Source: AP-15 sp963781215 (GTDB lineage: Bacteria; Pseudomonadota; Alphaproteobacteria; ATCC43930; CGMCC-115725). Taken from it: a DNA stretch of 64,000 bases. The DNA is taken from the NCBI GenBank assembly GCA_963781215.1, contig CAWAFE010000028.1:1-64000 (forward strand). The letters run 5' to 3'. This document shows, piece after piece, positions 26,567-32,521 of this stretch; position 1 is the first letter of the stretch; each line of letters opens with the position of its first letter. The translations under genes and the position numbers were made by a program. Below the pieces are notes generated by a model that was not told where the DNA came from, made no database searches, and saw only the letters and a program-made list of their open reading frames with translations.

Positions 26567-27652
26567 ATGAAACGGCGTTCATTCATGGCGGCGGGCGGCG
26601 TCGGCATCGCCGCCGCCGCGGTCGCGGCCCCGGCAATCGCGCAGTCGCAGCCCGAGATCAAATGGCGCTGTGCGGCCAGCTGGCCGAAGAGCCTCGACAC
26701 CCTCTTCGGCGGCGCCGAATTCCTCGCCCGGCGGGTCGCCGAGGCGACCGACAACAAGTTCCAGATCCGCGTCTTCGCCGGCGGCGAGATCGTACCGGCC
26801 TTGCAGGTGCTCGACGCGGTGCAGAACAACACGGTCGAGATGGGCCACACCGCCAGCTATTACTATGTCGGCAAGGACCCGACCTTCAGCTTCGACTGCA
26901 CCGTCCCGTTCGGCATGAACACCCGCCAGATGAACGCCTGGATGACGCATGGCGGCGGGCTGGAGCTGCTGCGCGAGCTGTTCAAGGACTACAACATCTA
27001 CAACATCCCGGCCGGCAATACGGGCGCGCAGATGGGCGGCTGGTATCGCAAGGAGATCAAGACCGTCGCCGACCTCAACGGACTCAAATTCCGCATCGCC
27101 GGCTTGGCCGGGTCGATCCTGACCAAGCTCGGCGTCGTGCCGACGGTAATCGCCGGCGGCGACATCTACCCGTCCTTGGAAAAGGGCACGATCGACGCGG
27201 CGGAATGGGTCGGCCCCTACGACGACGAAAAGCTCGGCTTCTACAAGGTGGCGAAATACTACTATTACCCGGGCTGGTGGGAAGGGACCGCGCAGCTCTC
27301 GGTTTACGTCAACATCGGCCAGTGGCAGAGCCTGCCCAAGCCCTATCAGGCGATCCTGACCGCCGCCTGCGCCGAAGCCAACACCTGGACCTTGGCGAAA
27401 TACGACACCGACAACGTCCCGGCATTGCGCCGGCTGGTCGCCAACGGCACCGAGCTGCGGCCGTTCTCGCGCGAGATCCTCGACGCCTGCTACAAGGCGA
27501 CCCAGGAATTCTATGCCGAGACCGCCGCCAAGAACACGAAATTCAAGAAGGTCTACGAGCCGTGGAAGAAGTTCCTCGACGACGAACACCAATGGTTCCG
27601 CGTCGAGGAACAGCAATTCGACAATTACATGCTGTCGAAGAAGGCTACCTGA
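26567..27652 (+). CDS. TRAP transporter DctP-type solute-binding protein, orphan
   Basis: A 361-residue periplasmic binding protein. The start MKRRSFMAAGGVGIAAAAVA carries a twin Arg and a signal sequence cleaved around AIA-QS, so Tat export is likely. Domain marks of the DctP/TakP family are LARRVAEATDNKFQIRVFAG, GLKFRIAGLAG (the substrate-carboxylate Arg) and AAEWVGPYDDEKLGFYKVAK followed by YYYYPGWWEG, typical of TakP-like binders of 2-oxo acids and related organic acids. A CGGGAGGAATCGCAC ribosome site precedes ATG. No dctQ or dctM is found near; instead an ArsB/NhaD-type permease lies immediately upstream. Downstream is only a 3' scrap of an amidohydrolase. Confidence 0.9.
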   Translation: MKRRSFMAAGGVGIAAAAVAAPAIAQSQPEIKWRCAASWPKSLDTLFGGAEFLARRVAEATDNKFQIRVFAGGEIVPALQVLDAVQNNTVEMGHTASYYYVGKDPTFSFDCTVPFGMNTRQMNAWMTHGGGLELLRELFKDYNIYNIPAGNTGAQMGGWYRKEIKTVADLNGLKFRIAGLAGSILTKLGVVPTVIAGGDIYPSLEKGTIDAAEWVGPYDDEKLGFYKVAKYYYYPGWWEGTAQLSVYVNIGQWQSLPKPYQAILTAACAEANTWTLAKYDTDNVPALRRLVANGTELRPFSREILDACYKATQEFYAETAAKNTKFKKVYEPWKKFLDDEHQWFRVEEQQFDNYMLSKKAT

Positions 27653-27665
27653 CCCGCGCGGCCGG

Positions 27666-27816
27666 TCAGGACAAGCTGTAGAGCCGGGCGGCGTTGTCAT
27701 AGGTCGGCTTGCGGCGCATGTCGGGCGACGACAGGTGCTGCGTTCGGCGCTCGATTGCGGGGCGAATTTCGGCACACGCTGCCGCGACGCGGATATTCCG
27801 AGGCCCACCGCAGATT
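27666..27816 (-). pseudogene. Amidohydrolase-2 family C-terminal fragment
   Basis: The last 27 codons before the minus-strand stop read RRTQHLSSPDMRRKPTYDNA then ARLYSLS. The intact gene at 36537-37676 ends RQMSQLSPEMRQALTHDNAA then HLYGLG, so the two are clearly related. About 20 codons upstream, in another frame, NLRWASEYPRRGSV matches the intact gene's LLWASDYPHPDSV. This is therefore the extreme 3' end of an amidohydrolase (PF04909 type) with one indel; everything upstream is gone. Confidence 0.7.
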
Positions 27817-28061
27817 GCGCTCGCCGACCTCACCCGCCCGCCGCTCTCGGCCGAGCACACCGGGGCGCTCCTCGCCGAGCTCCGCCGCCGCGCGCGCTGC
27901 GCCGCAATCAGGGCCGTTGTTCTCGCTGAGATTTGCAGGGAACCTACGGCGAACGCTCCATCCTTGGTTCTTCTCCTGTCCGAGGCAAGAGCCGACCAGT
28001 GGATCAGGGGGCACAGGTGGCAAATATATGAGGTCGTATTTCCGAGGAAGGAGGTCCGGAC

Positions 28062-29081
28062 ATGCAGGCACAGGAGATCATGACAACGGATGTGGTCACA
28101 GTATCGCCCGATACCCCCACACCCGAAATCGCACAACGTCTCCTCGAACACAAAATCAGCGCGGCGCCGGTTGTCGACGCTTCGGGAATGGTTGTCGGCA
28201 TGGTCAGCGAAGGGGACCTCATCGGCCGCAGCGATGCCGACCGAGAAGAGCGCCGCGACTGGTGGCTGTCTCTGATCGCCGAAGGCGAAGCGCTTCATCC
28301 GGATTTTTTGGCGACCTTGCACCACCCGGAGCTCGTGGCGCGCGACGTCATGTCGGCGCCGGTCGTCAGAATTACCGAAAACACCGAAGACAAAGAAATC
28401 GCCCAGCTTTTGGCGACACACCGCATCAAGCGGGTGCCGGTGGTGCGGAACGGGCATCTGATCGGCATCGTCAGCCGCGCCGACCTGCTGCGCGCGCTCG
28501 CGGACCAGAGGGCGCAGTCGAACAGCCCCGAACATCTCTCCCGGGCTCGCCACCTGCTCGCCGGCGCGCTTGCCGCCATCGACCAACACTTTCTGGTACA
28601 TCGGCACGACGCCAATCCCGATGCCGCTCCTGCCTCTCACGACGAACATCAGGCCACCCTCTCGGCCGCTGCCTTTCAGGAGCTGATGATCGACTTCGAG
28701 CGTCGAAAATCGGAGAAGCACGACGAGAAAGCCCGGGCGTCGGCCAAGCGACGCCGACAGCGGGTCGAGGAGCTGATCGACCAGCATATCGCCGACGGCG
28801 AATGGAACACGATCGTTCGCCGGGCCTGTGTAGCCGCCGAGCACGGCGAAAAGGAGGTGATGCTGCTCCGCTTTCCGAGCAATTTGTGCACCGATCGGGG
28901 TCGGGCAATCAATGCCCCGCTGCCCGACTGGCCAAAAACCCTGCGCGGCGAGGCGGCCGAGATGTATCTGCGGTGGGAGCATGAGCTGAAGCCCCGAGGA
29001 TTTCATCTGACCGCGCGGGTCCTCGATTTCCCCGGCGGCAAGCCCGGCGACATCGGTCTATTCCTGGCTTGGGGACAATGA
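28062..29081 (+). CDS. CBS domain-containing protein with unassigned C-terminal domain
   Basis: A 339-residue protein. Residues 1-60 (EIMTTDVVTVSPDTPTPEIA, KISAAPVVDASGMVVGMVSE) and about 90-150 (DVMSAPVVRITENTEDKEIA, HRIKRVPVVRNGHLIGIVSR) form a CBS pair, a module that usually binds adenosyl nucleotides. A charged helical stretch follows (about 200-240, many Glu, Lys, Arg). The C-terminal 110 residues hold MLLRFPSNLCTDRGRAINAP and GEAAEMYLRWEHELKPRGFH, a compact domain I cannot name. GAAGGAGG is 8 bases before ATG. It has no operon partner. A similar CBS start, EVMTT/DVMTT followed by VSPDT, is seen in the frameshifted gene at 49869-50577. Confidence 0.82.
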   Translation: MQAQEIMTTDVVTVSPDTPTPEIAQRLLEHKISAAPVVDASGMVVGMVSEGDLIGRSDADREERRDWWLSLIAEGEALHPDFLATLHHPELVARDVMSAPVVRITENTEDKEIAQLLATHRIKRVPVVRNGHLIGIVSRADLLRALADQRAQSNSPEHLSRARHLLAGALAAIDQHFLVHRHDANPDAAPASHDEHQATLSAAAFQELMIDFERRKSEKHDEKARASAKRRRQRVEELIDQHIADGEWNTIVRRACVAAEHGEKEVMLLRFPSNLCTDRGRAINAPLPDWPKTLRGEAAEMYLRWEHELKPRGFHLTARVLDFPGGKPGDIGLFLAWGQ

Positions 29082-29144
29082 TGCCGAGCCGCGCTGGACC
29101 GCAGCGCGACAGACCGCGGTGTACTTGCGGCGTCCGATCACGCG

Positions 29145-29166
29145 TCACGTTGGGTCCCCGTTCCTC
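29145..29166. repeat. 22-bp direct repeat, copy 1
   Basis: Exact copy of 29993-30014. The shared core is ACGTTGGGTCCCCGTTCCTC. The two copies lie either side of the trypsin-like protease gene, about 850 bases apart, as expected if a small segment had been moved as a unit or if two related elements bordered it. Confidence 0.7.
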
Positions 29167-29247
29167 GATTTGCAGGAGAAAAGCAGGCGTCCTTAGCCCC
29201 CTCCCTCTGTCATGTGCGAACGCCCTTCCGTGTGACGGGCGGGCCAC

Positions 29248-29841
29248 CTAGGGGGCGTCGCGGAGCAGCCATCCCGGCAGGTTATCGGAGAGACGCGCGT
29301 TAGGACCGCCATCCCTGGGCGAGGTGGTGGTGCACACGACCCCGATCGCTGTCCCGGCCTCCGCGACGATCGGCGAGCCCGACATCCCGCCGTGCACGCG
29401 CTCGGCGGCGTGGGTAATCCACAGCGGCCCGCCGAAGTGGCGGATGGTGCAGGAGAACCACCGGCCGTCGAGCGACAGTAGCCGGGCCGGCAGCCAGAAA
29501 TTCACCGGATGCCGGACGGAATCGCCGAACGACAGCGCGGTCGCCGTCCCCATCAGCGCTTTGTAATCGTCGGCGTGTGGCTTGTCGGGCGAACCGAGCA
29601 CCGCGATGTCGGCGATCGGATCGATGAAGCGACACACCGCCCAGGCGCGGGGCTCCTCGCCACGGAGAGCGAGAAGCGGCCCGTAGGTGCGCGCCACGAG
29701 CCCGAAAGAGGGCAGGGCCGGCGGGAGGGACGGCAGGCAGTGCGCGGCGGTGATGACGAGGCGCTCGCCCACACCCTCGACGACGAAGCCGCGTCCGTGA
29801 CCAACGGTGATGACACCTGATTTCAGCCTCTCGATAATCAT
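29248..29841 (-). CDS. Trypsin-like serine protease domain protein
   Basis: A 197-residue chymotrypsin-fold protein with all three catalytic marks: His in LVITAAHCLPS, Asp in DPIADIAVLG, and Ser in VHGGMSGSPIVAEAGTAIG. The order and spacing fit family S1 peptidases of the compact bacterial type. No signal peptide or PDZ domain is present, so it would stay in the cytoplasm unless exported another way. The start at 29841 (MIIERLKSGV) is supported by GGAGGAG ten bases upstream. It lies alone between two exact 22-bp direct repeats, in a region full of gene scraps. No partner protein is apparent. Confidence 0.78.
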   Translation of the reverse strand: MIIERLKSGVITVGHGRGFVVEGVGERLVITAAHCLPSLPPALPSFGLVARTYGPLLALRGEEPRAWAVCRFIDPIADIAVLGSPDKPHADDYKALMGTATALSFGDSVRHPVNFWLPARLLSLDGRWFSCTIRHFGGPLWITHAAERVHGGMSGSPIVAEAGTAIGVVCTTTSPRDGGPNARLSDNLPGWLLRDAP

Positions 29842-30311
29842 GAGCTTTTGCTCCTCCAGCGCGAGGCAAAGCGTCCCCAAAATGCCGCCGCGAAGTGTGT
29901 CACCACTTCAACTTTCACCCTCCAACGCGAAGCCGATCTCGGATTACGGTGACAGTTTACGGCGGATTACGGGATGACGGTGACAGTTTACGCACGTTGG
30001 GTCCCCGTTCCTCGCACCGGGAGCAGGATGAGCATCGTGCGACTGACCGCCATCAGCGCTGCGCATCGTCGCGCGGACAGCCTGTTCCGCCTGTTTTAAC
30101 AGGGAAAAATACAGGGCACCTCCTCTCGTCACCCGCCAACCACCCGCACCGCGCAAGCGCCGCGGAGTGTCCGTTACCATGCGATTGAGGCAATTTTGTC
30201 GTCGCTTTTAGGGGAACAGCTATGCCATTGCCGCCCGATCCGGCCTCTCGACCGGTTCGACCAGGATTGCCCGGTAGCTGCCAAGCGGTGAGCTGACATG
30301 GCGTAGGGGCC
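29842..30311. other. Repeat-rich intergenic stretch
   Basis: No gene recognised. It contains a direct duplication of CGGATTACGG/GGTGACAGTTTACG (copies around 29940 and 29963-29992), the second 22-bp repeat (29993-30014), and a CCTGTTTTAACAGG palindrome near 30090 whose neighbourhood resembles one near 17520. These look like leftovers of insertion sequence ends. Confidence 0.4.
29993..30014. repeat. 22-bp direct repeat, copy 2
   Basis: Second exact copy of the repeat at 29145-29166. It directly follows a duplicated GGTGACAGTTTACG motif, which suggests it belongs to a larger relic end. Confidence 0.7.
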
Positions 30312-30318
30312 GCGGGGT

Positions 30319-30483
30319 GCGCAGTTCTTCCTGGAGGCCTTCCAGCGGCACGGCATCAAACGCGGCGATGCCTTCGCGTTTTACGCCGGCGATATCCGGG
30401 TCGAGGGACCGCACCCGTTCTGCTCGGTAACTCCCCGAACTGACGGCCCGCGGCACTGGAGATCACCGGCTCGCGGTAATCAC
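30319..30483 (+). repeat. Partial copy of thiolase gene end (direct repeat of 31365-31690)
   Basis: Bases 30319-30424 match 31365-31470 closely (about 106 bp, few differences) and encode FFLEAFQRHGIKRGDAFAFY like the downstream copy. Bases 30430-30483 match 31637-31690. About 165 bases present between these blocks downstream are missing here. The two copies bracket the toxin-antitoxin pair. Confidence 0.75.
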
Positions 30484-30493
30484 AAGGGCAAGT

Positions 30494-30522
30494 TTGACAT
30501 CAATGCGATCGATGATTACAAT
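30494..30522 (+). promoter_or_regulatory. Sigma-70 type promoter of the toxin-antitoxin operon
   Basis: TTGACA at 30494-30499 and TACAAT at 30517-30522, separated by 17 bases. The -35 box is perfect consensus and the -10 differs at one position. Transcription would begin near 30529, leaving a very short leader before the antitoxin ATG at 30549. A GATCGATGAT element between and around the boxes is a candidate site for autoregulation by the ribbon-helix-helix antitoxin. Confidence 0.7.
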
Positions 30523-30548
30523 GATGGTATGCAGACAGAGGCGCCGAC

Positions 30549-30800
30549 ATGAGCAGCATCACGATCCGCAACCTTGACCCTGCGGTCAAAGAGCGGCTGC
30601 GCATCCGCGCGGCCCAGCACGGTCACTCGATGGAGGCCGAGGCCAGGAGCATCCTGCAGAGCACACTCAAGGAGCCGGAGCGGCTACCGGCGCGCAATCT
30701 CTATGAGCGCATCCGCGCCCGCTTCGAGCCACTTGGTGGCGCGGACGATCTTGAGCTGCCGCCGCGTCTGCCGGATCGCGATCCGCCCCGGTTCGATTGA
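30549..30800 (+). CDS. FitA-like ribbon-helix-helix antitoxin
   Basis: An 83-residue protein with an N-terminal ribbon-helix-helix: ITIRNLDPAVKERLRIRAAQ followed by HGHSMEAEARSILQSTL, the classic FitA/Arc-type pattern with a beta-strand, two helices and the conserved SMEAEAR segment. The C-terminal tail (RIRARFEPLGGADDLELPPR) is the likely toxin-binding part. It should form dimers that bind the operon promoter and neutralise the PIN-domain toxin encoded next. A good promoter lies just upstream. Its stop lies in the first unit of a 16-bp tandem repeat. Confidence 0.88.
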   Translation: MSSITIRNLDPAVKERLRIRAAQHGHSMEAEARSILQSTLKEPERLPARNLYERIRARFEPLGGADDLELPPRLPDRDPPRFD

Positions 30801-30835
30801 TGCGCGGTTCGGTTGATGCCCGGTTCGATTGATGT
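30789..30835 (+). repeat. Three tandem 16-bp units at the antitoxin/toxin junction
   Basis: CGGTTCGATTGATGC at 30789, CGGTTCGGTTGATGC at 30805 and CGGTTCGATTGATGT at 30821, period 16. Each unit contains TGATG, a stop overlapping a start. The first provides the antitoxin stop; the third provides the toxin ATG (30832). Because 16 is not a multiple of 3, the first two ATGs are out of frame with the toxin. Confidence 0.85.
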
Positions 30836-31257
30836 TTGTCCTCGACACCAACATCCTGTCCACCATCATGAGCGCCCGGCCTTCGCCGGAGGTGGCTGCA
30901 TGGATCGCCGGCCAGCCGGAAGATGCGCTGTTCACCACCACGATTTGTCAGGCGGAAATCCTCGCAGGCCTCGCCGTCATGCCCGAAGGCCACCGCCGCG
31001 TTGCTCTTGAAACGGCGGCTCAAGCCATATTCGCAGACGATTTCAACGGGCGCGTGCTCCCGTTCGACGGGGCGGCCGCGGCGGCCTACGCGGACATTTT
31101 CGCTGCCCGCCGACGGGCCGGCCGCCCGACCGCGCCGCTCGATCTCATGATCGCAGCCGTCGCGCGCGCCAACGGTGCCGGCGTGGTCACGCGCGATATC
31201 GGCGGTTTCGAAGACTGCGGTGTTCTACTTGTCGATCCGTGGCAGGCTTTATCTTGA
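30832..31257 (+). CDS. PIN domain ribonuclease toxin, VapC/FitB-like
   Basis: A 141-residue PIN-domain protein. The acidic metal-binding residues are visible: Asp in FVLDTNILS near the start, Glu in TICQAEILAGLAV (about 42), Asp in APLDLMIAAVARANGAGVVT (about 103) and the last one in TRDIGGFEDCGV (about 120). The family cleaves RNA, often tRNA, when its antitoxin is lost. It lies 31 bases after the antitoxin stop, with the tandem repeat between, so translational coupling is probably weaker than in the usual overlapping arrangement. The ATG at 30832 is preferred to the TTG just before it. Confidence 0.9.
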   Translation: MFVLDTNILSTIMSARPSPEVAAWIAGQPEDALFTTTICQAEILAGLAVMPEGHRRVALETAAQAIFADDFNGRVLPFDGAAAAAYADIFAARRRAGRPTAPLDLMIAAVARANGAGVVTRDIGGFEDCGVLLVDPWQALS

Positions 31258-31650
31258 AGAGGCCGCCCAGGACGAACGCGCCCGCCAGGCGAATGTACGA
31301 GGGTGCCGGGCTTGGGCCCAGAAACGTCGATATATTCAATCCTTACGACGGCTATGCACCCATGGCGCAGTTCTTCCTGGAGGCTTTCCAGTGGCACGGC
31401 GTCAAACGCGGCGATGCCTTCGCGTTCTACGCGGGCGATATCAGGGTCGAGGGACCGCACCCGTTCTGCTTCGAGCGGCGGCAATTTGGGGAACGGGCGC
31501 ACCCGTACGGCCATGTACACCGACAGCATAGAGCAGCTCCGCGGCACGGCTGGCGCCCGGCAGGTCAAGGTTCGGGCAGAGACCGCGCTGGCGGCATTCA
31601 CCACGCCAAGCAATGGCGGCTGGATCATGTTCGGCAAATCCCCGAGCTGA
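31258..31650 (+). pseudogene. Thiolase-family (SCP-x-like) C-terminal fragment, one frameshift
   Basis: From about 31290 one frame reads MYEGAGLGPRNVDIFNPYDG and FFLEAFQWHGVKRGDAFAFY; near 31470 the homology moves to the next frame with SSGGNLGNGRTRTAMYTDSI then EQLRGTAGARQVKVR. This matches the last part of thiolase-like lipid-transfer proteins, including the GGNLGxGR and EAVxQLRGxAG pattern. The catalytic N-terminal domain is absent. A partial copy of the same end lies upstream at 30319-30483, on the other side of the toxin-antitoxin pair. Just after the stop, ATGACACTGGAGATCACCGG may be the start of the next gene, now cut by the island. Confidence 0.72.
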
Positions 31651-31690
31651 CGGCCTATGACACTGGAGATCACCGGCTCGCGGCGATCAC

Positions 31691-31711
31691 TCTCAGACCC
31701 TGACCCAAAAA
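31691..31711 (+). repeat. Left inverted repeat of the 31.7-35.6 kb segment
   Basis: TCTCAGACCCTGACCCAAAA plus one A. Its reverse complement matches 35581-35601 at 17 of 21 positions, including an unbroken 12-base core TTTTGGGTCAGG. The pair is placed and oriented as terminal inverted repeats would be. Confidence 0.5.
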
Positions 31712-31999
31712 TGGCTGGCGAGCGAGGGCTAACGTCGGCAAATCAGTTTGTGAACGGACCTTCGCCGGAGCGCGCGGCAACAGGCGAGATGCGCCGTAAG
31801 CGGTCACCCGTGAAGGGTTGAGCGCGAGAGGGGCACGCCCGCCATTGCGTGGGAAGGGCGAGGCTGGTCGAAACCGCGCCACAGTCCGCCGTGATTACGG
31901 CAGCGATGGCGAGCAAGATCTTAGCACCGACGACCAATGCGTACACCAATACCATCGCTGAAGGAGATGGCCGCCCGCCAGCGCGGTGCGTTTACTAAA
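31712..31999. other. Left shoulder of the low-GC segment, no gene
   Basis: No gene recognised. GC is still high until about 31980, then drops sharply. A minus-strand frame with MVLVYALVVGAKILLAIAAV looks hydrophobic but has no family match I can name. Confidence 0.35.
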
Positions 32000-32521
32000 T
32001 CACGGACTTGCATGATGGGCTATAACATCTTGACGGAATACTTCGAGTTGCTGAAGCGTAGTTGATACACCCCTTAATGGTTCACCAGTTTTCTCTGCCT
32101 CGATCCGATCTAGTATTTTGTGAAGCTCACCAGATAAAGCCGCACTTCGCGTGTGTATCATATCGGAGATATTGTCCGAGACGCTCTTTAGGGGATCCCC
32201 GTTTGGTCCAATTGCCTTTGCATACTCTGCAGCGATGGTGTCCGAATCAGGCAGGCGTTCCATCCCAAAAAGGAGTGACCGTAAGAGATCGTCAGCCTCG
32301 ACCGTCTTTGACATTCCTAAGTTAACGAAACTGTCTAGCGCGATCTTTGCGCCATCAAGAATATTCAGGCTCAGGTTGATCTGTCCGGTGACATTTGTAA
32401 TCTCATTTAGCGCTCCCGCAAGCATAGCGGAACGGTCCGCTTTCAGTTTCTTCTGCACAAGCTGGATCACCGCCAATTCATCTCCTATGCTGTCTACGGT
32501 TGATTGCGCTGTGAAATTGGC
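32000..32521 (-). pseudogene. In-frame continuation of the large secreted protein after a TAG
   Basis: Directly after the TAG at 32522-32524, the same frame stays open for 173 more codons to a stop at 32000. It begins ANFTAQSTVDSIGDELAVIQ and goes on with LVQKKLKADRSAMLAGALNE and LLFGMERLPDSDTIAAEYAK, an amphipathic helical domain. There is no ATG; a TTG at 32476 is the only early start and GGAGATGAA precedes it. Either the TAG is a nonsense change (CAG to TAG would do) that removed a helical C-terminal domain, or this is a separate small gene with a TTG start. The unbroken frame favours the first. Confidence 0.55.

Noticed and set aside
29940..30014. CRISPR-like repeated motif
   Set aside because: Only two copies with unequal spacing and no spacer pattern; better seen as a duplicated IS-end relic.
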